Source of the DNA: Streptomyces sp. NBC_01296
GTDB taxonomy: Bacteria; Actinomycetota; Actinomycetes; Streptomycetales; Streptomycetaceae
Direction of reading: 5' to 3'
Assembly (NCBI RefSeq): GCF_035984415.1
Contig: NZ_CP130720.1
Span: 8,370,001-8,434,000, forward strand
Length of the DNA stretch: 64,000 nt
Shown here: positions 17,690 through 25,920 of the stretch, piece by piece
Numbering within the stretch: the stretch's first letter is position 1
Layout of the letters: every line of letters begins with the position of its first letter
The notes under the pieces: generated by a model
The model's input: only the letters and a program-made list of their open reading frames with translations
Database searches by the model: none
Told to the model about the DNA's origin: nothing
Made by a program: the position numbers and the translations under genes

Positions 17690-17815
17690 CGCGGAAGAGC
17701 CCGTAATCGCGGACCGCGTGCTCCCATCGGCCCCGGTGGGCAGGCGGGTGCCGGACCAGGCGCAGTACGCCAGGGCGTCGTTCCAGGAGCCGTGGACGGC
17801 GGGTTCACCGAGGGC
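17690..17815 (-). pseudogene. Formylglycine-generating enzyme (FGE/SUMF1) fragment
   Basis: The minus strand encodes EPAVHGSWNDALAYCAWSGT then RLPT, the hallmark FGE-sulfatase block (family HPVVHVSWNDALAYCRWAGKRLPTEAEWE). The next expected residues appear in a different frame (RWEHAVR). No other part of the enzyme, including the catalytic Cys pair, is convincing. FGE activates sulfatases, so this is of note with the intact sulfatase 12 kb away. Confidence 0.65.
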
Positions 17816-18518
17816 GGTGTCTTCGAGGCACCGCTCATGCCTGCCGGCGCGGCCTTCCCCAGGCGGTCGGCGGGGCGTGAGGAGATCCGCAATGCCAGCG
17901 GCGTACTGAGAGCAGCATCCGGGGGCGCGGATGAGTGATGGTGCCGCCACGGCCGGATCGAGTAGACGCCGAGCAGCAGTCACGTCCGGGACCCCGAAGA
18001 TCTGGGCCGGTGACCAACGCCTGCCCCTCCAGTGGCACCGCACCCGGTGCGCACTCCGCGTCTGTCCTTGGCCATGACCGCAGTCGGCGGAAATGCGCTG
18101 TGCGCCGACCGCACCCGAGGTGCATCAGGAGCGAGTCGCGGACGAGGCTGATGCCGTCGGCGAACTGCCCGCTGTCGACGTACCGCGGATCGTTGCAAGT
18201 GGTCATCCATCTCGCGTCATCGAGGCATGCGACGCGTCCGGCCGTGAGCGCTCACGGCACCTTCGCCGCGAGCATGCCCGCCACATGGGGTCTGCAGCGT
18301 GCCCCGGCGTCACTGGCCCTCGAGCCATTCTCCGGCGGAAGTACACCGCGGCTCTTCGCAGCAGGCACACAGTTCTTGAGCAGCCCCGTGAACCGCAACC
18401 CGGTTCACGTACCCCGACCAACCCCGGTGACCGCACCAGGCGATCGCCGGGCACCTGACCACCCGCCCAGGCTGCCCCAACGGGTCAAAGGACAGCCCGC
18501 CTTACGGAGACGGACCGT
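17816..18518. other. Degraded intergenic stretch
   Basis: No supportable gene. The first part is probably further decayed FGE sequence on the minus strand. The last 130 bp hold the promoter region of the antiporter, including the 18388-18408 palindrome. Confidence 0.4.
18388..18408. promoter_or_regulatory. 8-bp inverted repeat upstream of the antiporter
   Basis: GTGAACCG-CAACC-CGGTTCAC is a perfect inverted repeat 111-131 bp before the antiporter start. It could be an operator or a small hairpin; the binding factor is unknown. Confidence 0.35.
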
Positions 18519-19799
18519 ATGAACACCCATCAGACCACATCACTCCTCCTCGGCCTCGCCGCCATCGTGATCCTGGCACGCGTACTCGGCGCGTTGGCCC
18601 GGCGGCTCGGACAGCCGGCGGTGATCGGTGAGGTCCTCGCCGGCATCGCGCTGGGACCCACCCTGTTCCACGGCGCCATCTCCGACGCCCTCTTCCCCGT
18701 GTCCATACGGCCACTGCTCAGCGCTCTGGCCGCGGTCGGAGTCGCGGTCTTCATGTTCATCGTCGGCCTCGAGTGGGACGCCAAGCTGATACGCGGCAGC
18801 GGAAGCCTTGCCGTCGGCATCTCGTTCAGCTCCATCGTGCTGCCCTTCGGCCTCGGCATGCTCCTGGCGCTCTACTTGATGGACGAGTACGGCTCCGACA
18901 ACCAGACGGCGTTCATGCTGTTCATGGGCATCGCCATGTCGATCACGGCGTTCCCGGTGCTGGCCCGCATCCTCACCGACCGGAAGATGACGCGCACCCC
19001 ACTGGGTGTGGTGGCTCTGGCCTGTGCCTCCATCGACGACGTCCTCGCATGGTCGGTGCTCGCCGCCGTGGTTGCCATCAGTGGCGCCGCGGGCGGCGAC
19101 GAGTGGCGCATTCTGCTCGCGATCCCGTACCTGCTGGGCATGCTCTTCGTCCTGCGCCCCCTGCTGCAGCGCTACGTGGCCCGCCGGCCCGGCCTCCGGC
19201 TCACCCCGACCGTGTTCGGGTGCATCGTCGCGGGCCTGCTGCTGTCCGCCGCTGCCACCGAGTGGGTGGGTCTGCACTACATCTTCGGCGCGTTCCTCTT
19301 CGGCGTGGTCCTCCCGCGCACCGGCACCGAGCAGCTCCAGTCGCAGGTGCACGAGCGCCTCGGGGAGATGAACGGCACGCTGCTGCTGCCGGTGTTCTTC
19401 CTCGTCGCCGGCCTCAAGGTCGATCTCTCGGGGCTCAACATGGACGGGCTGGGCGCCCTGGCGCTGATCCTCCTGGTGGCTGTCGGCGGCAAGTTCATCG
19501 GCGCGTTCGCGGCCGCCCGGCTGAACCGGATGCCGGTACGGCAGTCCGCTGCCCTCGCCACGCTGATGAACACCCGAGGCCTGACCGAGCTCATCGTCCT
19601 GAACGTGGGCCTGCAACTGGGCTTCCTCGACAAGGGACTCTACTCGCTCATGGTCGTCATGGCCGTGGTCACGACCGCGATGGCGGGTCCGCTGCTGAGC
19701 TGGCTCCTCGGCAAGCCGGCACGCAACGACCTGCCCGAGACACCCGAGAAGCTCGAGGCACCCGAGCACACGGCCGGAGCGGTACGCACGAGCGCCTAG
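18519..19799 (+). CDS. CPA2-family cation/proton antiporter
   Basis: A 426-aa inner-membrane Na+(K+)/H+ antiporter of the KefB/NapA-like group with about 12 helices. Landmarks: GQPAVIGEVLAGIALGPTLF near the N-terminus, TAFPVLARILTDRKM, the ion-site region ALACASIDDVLAWSVLAAVV with paired Asp, LHYIFGAFLFGVVLPRTG and MNTRGLTELIVLNVGLQLGF. It lacks a C-terminal TrkA-N regulatory domain and ends in a Glu/Pro-rich tail. ATG at 18519 after CGGAGACGG. It converges on the HExxH gene; a second CPA2 antiporter lies at 24522 beyond the same operon, suggesting a link with that system. Confidence 0.92.
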   Translation: MNTHQTTSLLLGLAAIVILARVLGALARRLGQPAVIGEVLAGIALGPTLFHGAISDALFPVSIRPLLSALAAVGVAVFMFIVGLEWDAKLIRGSGSLAVGISFSSIVLPFGLGMLLALYLMDEYGSDNQTAFMLFMGIAMSITAFPVLARILTDRKMTRTPLGVVALACASIDDVLAWSVLAAVVAISGAAGGDEWRILLAIPYLLGMLFVLRPLLQRYVARRPGLRLTPTVFGCIVAGLLLSAAATEWVGLHYIFGAFLFGVVLPRTGTEQLQSQVHERLGEMNGTLLLPVFFLVAGLKVDLSGLNMDGLGALALILLVAVGGKFIGAFAAARLNRMPVRQSAALATLMNTRGLTELIVLNVGLQLGFLDKGLYSLMVVMAVVTTAMAGPLLSWLLGKPARNDLPETPEKLEAPEHTAGAVRTSA

Positions 19800-19887
19800 T
19801 GACCTGAGCCAGAGATTTGGTGGCCGTAGGCGGCACCCGGCGACCCCCTGTCGCTTCCGGATCCTGCGCACCGGCTGAAACCGGGAC

Positions 19888-21654
19888 CTACGCCCCGGCC
19901 AGCCAGGCGGCGGCCCTCCGCAGCTCCTCCGGAGTGCCCGGTGCCAGGGCCGACAGGCGCTCCGGGCGTCTCAGGAGCCGCCGGTGGGCCGGGGTGAGCA
20001 CGGCCTCGGCCAGCAGCCAGCCGCTGAGGGCGTGCGGGTCCGCGGGGGACCGGCGCAGGGTCTCGGCGTAGAGGGCCTGGGCCGTGCGCGGGACCCCGGC
20101 GACGAGGTGGCCGTCCGCGCCGGCCGGTGCGAGCGGCGGATCGCGGTAGAGACGGGCGCGGGGGTCGTGCCACAAACCCGGCGGGCCGGCCAGGACCGGC
20201 TCGTGCGCACCGGTCGGTGGGGGAGCGCCTCCCGCACCGAACGCCGAGGCCAGCGCGGTCCGTTCGGGTTCGTCGCAGCGCAGGTTCCGCAGCCGCCACT
20301 CGACGACGTGGCTCAGCGCGGCGGCCCGCGCCCGCTCGGCGGTCTGCGGTGCCACGGGCTCGCGCAACCAGCTGTCGAGGGTGGCCGCCAGCCCATGCAG
20401 CACCCGGGAGCCGGGTGCGGTGAGCCGGGCCCGGGTCAGCAGCGTACGGACGATCAGCCGGGTCTGCAGGCGGCGCAGCGCGAAGTGGAACCCTGCGATC
20501 TGGGGGTCCACCCCCGGGTCGGTCATACGGGCACGCCAGAATCCGGTGACCCCCGTGAAGGCGTACGCGCCGTGCAGCAGCCCGGTGGAGTGGCGCGGAT
20601 CGGGCCGCCACGGCGCGTAGTGGATCTCGGCCCCGTCATCGTGGAGCAGGGGGAAGAGATGGAGCAGTGCACCGAGTTTGCTGTGCTGGAACTCGTGCAC
20701 CATCGCCTCGGCGAGCGCCAGCGCGTCGGGCGGGCGGGAGATGACCATGGAGCCGAAGGCGTCCGACGTGGTCGCGCTGACCAGTACGTCGGTGGGGGCG
20801 GGGCCCGGCGCGGTCGATGCCGTACGGGTCGGCCCGCCGGGCTCGGCGAGGTCCGCCGGCACGATGCGCCGGACCTCGGCCACCCGCAGCCTGCCCGGCC
20901 CGTCCGGCGAGGGCCCCTCCAGGATGGCCGCGGCCTCGGTGAACAGCCGTTGCCAGCGTTCTGCCTCCGCTTCGGACAGCGGCTGCGGGGTGACCGGTTC
21001 GTCCAGGTCGCGGTAGGGGTCCAGGTCGTCCAGCCAGGTCGACGTGCCGACGAAGGTGCGCGATGGGGTCCAGTGGCTGCGCCAGGCCTCGTCCAGCGGG
21101 CGGACCAGGATCGTGCGGCCATCCGAGGTCAGGTGCAGATCGCCGCCCCGCAGCCGGGCCCGGGCCGTGCCGTAGCCCGGAAGACCGCCGATCCGTGCCA
21201 GGCCCAGGGTGGGCAGGGACAGGCCGCCGTCCCACAGGGGCACGTCCAGTTCGACATCCAGCCCGGCAAGGATCCGCGCGGTCAGCGAGATGGCGCAGAG
21301 GTGCCCGGCATCCGCCCACAGGGGCGGGCCGCCCGTCGTGCCGTGGAGACGGCGCACCATGTGCGCCGTCCAGCAGCCCATGTGCGGGCTCATCAACAGT
21401 GTCTCGCACGCGTTCGGTTCCACCTCGGCCGCCTCGGCGAACAACTCCCAGACCGGTGCGACCGGGCCCAGTTCACCCAGTGCGCCCGGCAGTTCGTTCA
21501 GCCGGTCGAGCAGTTCACCCAGGAGCATCAGGCGCCTGGTGCGTTCGACCCGGACCAGGAACGCGACCGCTTCGGCGGAGCCGCCGCCCGAGGCGAGTTC
21601 GTCGAACCTGGCGCCGGGCATCCGTAACCGCGCCTCGTGCTCCCGCGAAGCCAT
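19888..21654 (-). CDS. HExxH-type peptide-modifying enzyme (probable aKG-dependent beta-hydroxylase)
   Basis: A 588-aa protein of the HEXXH-motif RiPP enzyme family found with FxSxx-COOH systems. The metal motif is H320-E-F-Q-H324 in ALAEAMVHEFQHSKLGALLH; the N-terminal half contains the family features SPHMGCWTAHMVRRLHG and GHLCAISLTARILAGLDVEL. Members, alone or fused to radical-SAM enzymes, are known to act as iron/2-oxoglutarate peptide beta-hydroxylases rather than proteases. Here it stands alone, with no radical-SAM (CxxxCxxC) domain. The start ATG touches the stop of the 69-aa peptide gene (TAG-ATG), so the two are translationally coupled and the peptide is the obvious substrate. Confidence 0.85.
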   Translation of the reverse strand: MASREHEARLRMPGARFDELASGGGSAEAVAFLVRVERTRRLMLLGELLDRLNELPGALGELGPVAPVWELFAEAAEVEPNACETLLMSPHMGCWTAHMVRRLHGTTGGPPLWADAGHLCAISLTARILAGLDVELDVPLWDGGLSLPTLGLARIGGLPGYGTARARLRGGDLHLTSDGRTILVRPLDEAWRSHWTPSRTFVGTSTWLDDLDPYRDLDEPVTPQPLSEAEAERWQRLFTEAAAILEGPSPDGPGRLRVAEVRRIVPADLAEPGGPTRTASTAPGPAPTDVLVSATTSDAFGSMVISRPPDALALAEAMVHEFQHSKLGALLHLFPLLHDDGAEIHYAPWRPDPRHSTGLLHGAYAFTGVTGFWRARMTDPGVDPQIAGFHFALRRLQTRLIVRTLLTRARLTAPGSRVLHGLAATLDSWLREPVAPQTAERARAAALSHVVEWRLRNLRCDEPERTALASAFGAGGAPPPTGAHEPVLAGPPGLWHDPRARLYRDPPLAPAGADGHLVAGVPRTAQALYAETLRRSPADPHALSGWLLAEAVLTPAHRRLLRRPERLSALAPGTPEELRRAAAWLAGA

Positions 21655-21864
21655 CTACTCGGCCCTGGCCCCGCCGGTCGGATTGCTGTGCCCCATGGTG
21701 TTGCTCCGTGCACGGCGCGCCTGCGCGAGCAGCCGTCGGCTGCGCAACCGTGCGGGAACGCCGCGCATGGCGGAGAGGCTCACCCCGGTCAGATCCGCGA
21801 GATCGGATTCGACGTGCTCCACGCGGTCCGCACCGGGACGGTCCGCGTTGGCCGGCTCATGCAA
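21655..21864 (-). CDS. Probable RiPP precursor peptide (69 aa)
   Basis: TTG start at 21864 with a strong GGGGGA ribosome site 6 nt upstream. The segment VESDLADLTGVSLSAMRGVP has the Asp-Leu-Thr-Gly-Val-x-Leu pattern of FxSxx-COOH-type leaders. After a basic stretch (RLRSRRLLAQARRARS) the C-terminus reads NTMGHSNPTGGARAE. It lacks the terminal Phe-x-Ser-x-x of classic FxsA peptides, so the core and modification site differ; His, Asn or Asp near GHSN are candidates for hydroxylation (inference). The stop codon is immediately followed by the HExxH-enzyme ATG. Confidence 0.7.
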   Translation of the reverse strand: MHEPANADRPGADRVEHVESDLADLTGVSLSAMRGVPARLRSRRLLAQARRARSNTMGHSNPTGGARAE

Positions 21865-22006
21865 CGTGCTTCCCCCTTCAAGTGCCCCGGTCCCACCGAC
21901 CGGGCGGGACGCGCCACCGGCGCTGCCGGGGTCTCCTCCATGATGACGAACGGGGGCCGTGTCGAAAAGCCCATGTGATCAAGCCATCTGACGATGCCTC
22001 GGCCCT

Positions 22007-23155
22007 TCACCCGGCGGGTCGCGGTCCGGCACACGCGTGGACGGCAGCCTCGAGGGCCACGGCCCGCTGTTCGTCGTCGTCCAGCAGGGTGACCGCGGCG
22101 TGGAGCAGCCACAGCTCTCCGGGCGCCTCGCTCAGGGCGCGGACGATCCCGATGAGGTCGGTGCGCGGCTTGGTGTGCCTGCGCATCCGCTCCACGGTGC
22201 GGGTGGCCTCGCCCAACTCCATGATGATCGCCTGCCGTTCCTCGGGATCGGTCATCATCGGGTAGGCGAGCAGGGCGCCGATGAGGCGTTCCATGGGCTG
22301 ACCGGGTGCGTTCGCCATCCCCACCGCGGCCCGCGGTGGTGCCGTCGCGGGGGTCGGCGGCGCCGGGTGCTCGGACCGCTGGGGGGCGTAGAGCCACATC
22401 ATCGGCAACTGGTCGGTGCGCCGCTCGGCCCGCAACCGCTCCACCCGCTGCTGGACGTCGCCGAACAGTGCCTCCGGATCCGGCCACTGACGCGCACCCC
22501 CACCCACGGGGCCGCACCGGCTGTCAAGGGCCTCCAGAACACTGGCCGAGAACAGACCCGTGCCGCGCACGGGATCGTTCGTGGCCCGCTGCCCCCGGGT
22601 CGCCGCCAGCAGCAGCGTCTGGTGGTGGGACTGCACCCGCCGTCCCACGGGCAGGGTCTCGGCGGGCAGCGTGTGCTGGAAGCCGTACTCCTCCTCGAAC
22701 GTCTGGCAGGCGTCCACGATCCAGATCTGTCGGCCGAAGCCGGGCAAGGCGTCGCTCGCCAGGGTCCGGCGCATCGAGTCCAGATCGAGGTTGCGCTTGT
22801 CGGCGGTGGTGGCGTCCTCGCAGAACAGCCGCAACCGTTCCGCCCGGTCCAGCACCCCGTGCCCGCCCCACCACACCCACAGCGCCTCGCCCCGCAACGG
22901 GTGCAGCCCGGACACCACCAGCTGCCGCAGCGTCGCGTGGTCGGCGGGCCGGTACGGCACGTCCGAGCCGGTCAGCGGGTTGAGGTGGAGCAGGATGTTC
23001 TGCTCCGGTACGCCGAGACGCAGCAGCCAGGAGCGGAAGCGCAGTGCGTCCCCGGCAGGCCCGGGCAGGTCCCAGTCGGGCCCGGCGGCGTACCGCTCGA
23101 TGCCCACGACCACTGCGAAGGTGCGCTCCGGCGCGGGAGCCGCGGTCCCCGTCAC
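22007..23155 (-). CDS. Caspase-like protease with C-terminal EAD2-like domain
   Basis: A 382-aa cytosolic protein. Residues 1-250 form a caspase/metacaspase (peptidase C14) fold: FAVVVGIERY, catalytic His in WVWWGGHG (H99) and catalytic Cys in IWIVDACQTF (C150), with THLLLAATRG-like strand LLLAATRGQRATND. After a Pro/Ala linker, residues about 290-378 (MERLIGALLAYPMMTDPEER; LWLLHAAVTLLDDDEQRAVA) fit effector-associated domain 2, a helical adaptor. The VMAP protein at 34267 has a similar domain, so the caspase is the likely effector recruited by it. The GTG start overlaps the hydrolase stop by 4 nt (GTGA). Confidence 0.85.
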   Translation of the reverse strand: MTGTAAPAPERTFAVVVGIERYAAGPDWDLPGPAGDALRFRSWLLRLGVPEQNILLHLNPLTGSDVPYRPADHATLRQLVVSGLHPLRGEALWVWWGGHGVLDRAERLRLFCEDATTADKRNLDLDSMRRTLASDALPGFGRQIWIVDACQTFEEEYGFQHTLPAETLPVGRRVQSHHQTLLLAATRGQRATNDPVRGTGLFSASVLEALDSRCGPVGGGARQWPDPEALFGDVQQRVERLRAERRTDQLPMMWLYAPQRSEHPAPPTPATAPPRAAVGMANAPGQPMERLIGALLAYPMMTDPEERQAIIMELGEATRTVERMRRHTKPRTDLIGIVRALSEAPGELWLLHAAVTLLDDDEQRAVALEAAVHACAGPRPAG

Positions 23156-24345
23156 GACAGCCGGGCCGCGATCTCGCGGTAGACGGCCGGATTGGTCCAG
23201 TAGGCGCTGTGCGCGGCCGGGAACGGCTGCCGGTTGTCGACCTCGACATCGGTGACCCGGTCGGGGAACAGCCCCGCCCCGAGGTAGCCGAGCAGGTCCC
23301 GCCGGTCGTAGACGTTCAGCCAGTCGGGCACGTGCCGCGGCAGCGGCTCCGGGTGGGCGAGCCCGGGCAGGGCCCCGCTCTCGTAGAGGAACGGCCCCTG
23401 GGACCCGACCGTGACCAGTAGTTGCACGTGCGGCAGAGGCGCGGCGACCAGGGTGTCCAGGGCGATGATGCCGCCGAGGCTGTGCCCGACCACGACCACC
23501 GGCGCCGACAGCTCCTCGATCAGCCCCCGGAGCCTGCGCCGCAGCGCCCCGCCCCGGGCCAGGTACCGCATGATGTCGGCGGCGGCAGGATGGCCGGCCT
23601 CGGTCAGCGCCCGGCGCCGCCGGACCGCGGCATGTGAGGCGAGCCGTAGCGCCGGCCGGGCGAGCAGGGCTCCGAGTCCCCGCTCGGAGCCCGCCGGGCG
23701 GGCCCCCATGAGTTCGGCCAGGGCGGCCACGGCCGCGTCCCGCGCCTCGCCGTCGGGGACGACGGGCGCGTCCTGGGCGAGTACGGCGGCCAGCGCCGCA
23801 GCGACCACCGCCCGGGCGAGCAGCCGGGCGAGGTCCTCGTCGTCGGGCAGGCGGCTCGCGGCCCGGCCCGGCAGCGGGCTGCGGCTGAGCGCCAGAGCGG
23901 CCTCGGACAGGTGCTGCTCCGGCACACCGGTGCGTTCGGCGACATCGGCCACCTTCCCCTGGAGGGCGGCCAGCAACGTCTGAGGTCGCTCCCCGGGGAT
24001 CGGGGCGCCGAGGGGCAGTTCACCGGGGGCGGCCGGGCCGTCCGCGGCGACCAGCGCCAGTTCGAGGAGCGGATCGCGGTACAGGTCGGCCCAGCGCTCG
24101 CTGTCGGCGTCCTCGGCCGGGGCCGCGTCGGGCGACCCGCCGAGGCCGCCGCGGCTGCGTCCGCCCGGCTGCGGCAGGGACAGGCCACCGCCCGCCAGCG
24201 TCGCGCCGAACTCCCCGCCCCAGTAGAACGGGACCGGGTGGACGGCCGGGGCCACGGCGCGCAGCCCGGCCGAGAAGCGCCCGTACAGCTCCGAGAAGCC
24301 GGGCTCCCGGACCCCCGTGCCGTGGATGAACAATGCCGTCGTCAT
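23152..24345 (-). CDS. Alpha/beta hydrolase of the caspase operon
   Basis: A 397-aa serine hydrolase. It starts MTTALFIHGTGVREPGFSEL (HGTG oxyanion strand), carries a long helical insertion (residues about 75-270) and the nucleophile elbow VVVVGHSLGGIIALD (Ser near 289), with YDRRDLLGYLGAGLFPD and HSAYW (candidate Asp and His) toward the C-terminus. Substrate unknown; members of this group accompany caspase or CHAT genes in Streptomyces. ATG at 24345 chosen because the frame upstream lies in the divergent promoter. First gene of the operon hydrolase-caspase-peptide-HExxH. Confidence 0.82.
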   Translation of the reverse strand: MTTALFIHGTGVREPGFSELYGRFSAGLRAVAPAVHPVPFYWGGEFGATLAGGGLSLPQPGGRSRGGLGGSPDAAPAEDADSERWADLYRDPLLELALVAADGPAAPGELPLGAPIPGERPQTLLAALQGKVADVAERTGVPEQHLSEAALALSRSPLPGRAASRLPDDEDLARLLARAVVAAALAAVLAQDAPVVPDGEARDAAVAALAELMGARPAGSERGLGALLARPALRLASHAAVRRRRALTEAGHPAAADIMRYLARGGALRRRLRGLIEELSAPVVVVGHSLGGIIALDTLVAAPLPHVQLLVTVGSQGPFLYESGALPGLAHPEPLPRHVPDWLNVYDRRDLLGYLGAGLFPDRVTDVEVDNRQPFPAAHSAYWTNPAVYREIAARLS

Positions 24346-24521
24346 AAGCCCCCGCCCGGACGTCAACCAGTCACCGTGAACGCGATCGTGGCACATAACG
24401 AGGCGTCAACTTGGCAGTATTCTGAAATCGTGCCCCTCGACCCCGGGTGCGCGCTCTTTGTTATGCCGTGCACCCGCCGTGGCCGTTCCGGCCCGGCGCC
24501 GGACTCCTCGAGGGGGACCGT
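24346..24521. promoter_or_regulatory. Divergent promoter region between hydrolase operon and antiporter
   Basis: This 176-bp gap must carry both start signals. It is noticeably AT-richer around 24395-24430. ATAACGAG (24397) and TTGTTATG (24458) form a loose inverted pair about 60 bp apart. No clear -35/-10 pair can be assigned by eye. Confidence 0.4.
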
Positions 24522-25826
24522 ATGGGTACTGATGCGATGATCACCCATCTCGTCGGCGCCACCGCGCTCATCCTGATCGTCGCCCACACCGCGGGCTGGC
24601 TCTCCCGGCGGTGGGGACAGCCCACGATCATCGGGCAGTTGATCGCCGGCATCGCCCTCGGCCCGACCATGCTCGCGGCGCTCTCCCCGGGGCTGTCGCG
24701 GATCCTGTTCCCCCCGGCGCTGGGCCCGGTGCTCACCGGGCTCTCCCAGATCGCCCTGGTCCTCTTCCTGTTCGCCGTCGGCTACGAACTCGATCTCGGC
24801 GTGGTCAGGGGCCGGGCCCGTACCGTGGTGGCGGTCTCGCTCGCGGCGTTCGTGCTGCCGATGACGGCCGGGTGCGCAGTCGCGCTTCTCTTCCACGGCC
24901 GGCTGGTGGAGCTGGGCGCGCCCCGCGAGATGTCCACGGCCTCGGTGCTGTTCTTCGGCGTGGCGCTGTCCATCACGGCCGTGCCCGTCCTGACGGCCAT
25001 AGTCCGCGAGAACGGCCTGGCCGGGACGGTGCCCGGCATCGTCGCCGTCGCCGCCGCCGGGTTGATCGACGTCATGGGCTGGACCGTCCTGGTGGGCACG
25101 CTGCTGGAGACCGAGGTGAACGGCGGGCTCTCCCGGCCGGTGCGGCTGGCGCTGCTGCTCGGGTTCACGGCCGTGATGCTGCTCGCCGCCCGACCGGTCC
25201 TGCGCCGCCTGGTGTGGCGCTCGGGGGTCGACCCCTCGGTGAGGCTCGCCGTCCTGGTGGGCTTCGCGTTCGCCTCGGCGTGGGTCACCCAGGCTCTCGG
25301 GCTGCACGTCATCTTCGGCGCGCTGCTCGCCGGCGTGGTCACTCCGCGGGAGGACGGCGGCACCCTGGACCCGGACCTGGTCCGGCCGCTGCACGACATC
25401 GGCATGCTGCTGCTGCCGTTCTTCTTCGTGGTCTCCGGCCGCGGCGTCGAGATCGGCGCGCTCGACTCCACCGGTGTGGTCGCGGTGATCGCCGTGACCC
25501 TCCTCGCCATCACGGTCAAGGTGGTGAGCGGGACCGTTGCCGCCCGGCTCGCGGGCCTGGACCGGCATGATGCCCGGACCGTGGGCGTCTTGCTCAACAC
25601 CCGTGGTCTGACCGAGCTGATCGCGCTGAACGCGGGCCTGCAGGCGGGGCTGATCAGCGGCCGGCTCTACACGGCGCTGGTGATGATGGCCGTGGCGACC
25701 ACGGTGGCCACCGAGCCGCTGCTGGCCGTCGTACGCCGCCTGCGGGCGCGCGCAGCGGGCGCGGGCGGGGCCACTCCGCCACCACCGCGCACCCCGGTCG
25801 ACGCATCTTCCGCCGAGGCCCTCTGA
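24522..25826 (+). CDS. CPA2-family cation/proton antiporter (second copy)
   Basis: A 434-aa membrane antiporter paralogous to the one at 18519: GQPTIIGQLIAGIALGPTML, SITAVPVLTAIVRENGLAG, AAAGLIDVMGWTVLVGTLLE, LHVIFGALLAGVVTPRE, LLNTRGLTELIALNAGLQAG. In the ion-site helix this copy has Ile-Asp-Val where the first has Ile-Asp-Asp, so coupling or ion preference may differ. ATG at 24522 with a GAGGGGGA ribosome site; the frame upstream is non-coding. It is divergent from the hydrolase operon and convergent with the NB-ARC gene, ending at a strong terminator. Confidence 0.92.
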   Translation: MGTDAMITHLVGATALILIVAHTAGWLSRRWGQPTIIGQLIAGIALGPTMLAALSPGLSRILFPPALGPVLTGLSQIALVLFLFAVGYELDLGVVRGRARTVVAVSLAAFVLPMTAGCAVALLFHGRLVELGAPREMSTASVLFFGVALSITAVPVLTAIVRENGLAGTVPGIVAVAAAGLIDVMGWTVLVGTLLETEVNGGLSRPVRLALLLGFTAVMLLAARPVLRRLVWRSGVDPSVRLAVLVGFAFASAWVTQALGLHVIFGALLAGVVTPREDGGTLDPDLVRPLHDIGMLLLPFFFVVSGRGVEIGALDSTGVVAVIAVTLLAITVKVVSGTVAARLAGLDRHDARTVGVLLNTRGLTELIALNAGLQAGLISGRLYTALVMMAVATTVATEPLLAVVRRLRARAAGAGGATPPPPRTPVDASSAEAL

Positions 25827-25871
25827 TACCGCGTACGCGGCGCAGAGCGGCACCGCGGCGTACACATCCTG

Positions 25872-25910
25872 ACGGCGGCACTCCGTACGGCGAGGACGGA
25901 GCGCCGCCGT
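25872..25910. terminator. Bidirectional hairpin terminator after the antiporter
   Basis: Arms 25872-25886 and 25896-25910 pair over 15 bp with one mismatch around a 9-nt loop. Before the transposons arrived it sat between the convergent antiporter and NB-ARC/TPR genes. Confidence 0.75.
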
Positions 25911-25920
25911 AGGTCGCCTA

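Noticed and set aside
19984..21627. 547-aa plus-strand open frame opposite the HExxH gene
   Set aside because: Gly/Arg/Gln-rich shadow without motifs. The minus strand has the conserved enzyme.
19888..21654. HExxH protein read as a zinc metalloprotease
   Set aside because: The motif alone fits, but gene context (coupled small peptide, FxSxx-type leader, NB-ARC/TPR partner) and the flanking family motifs fit the peptide-modifying family.
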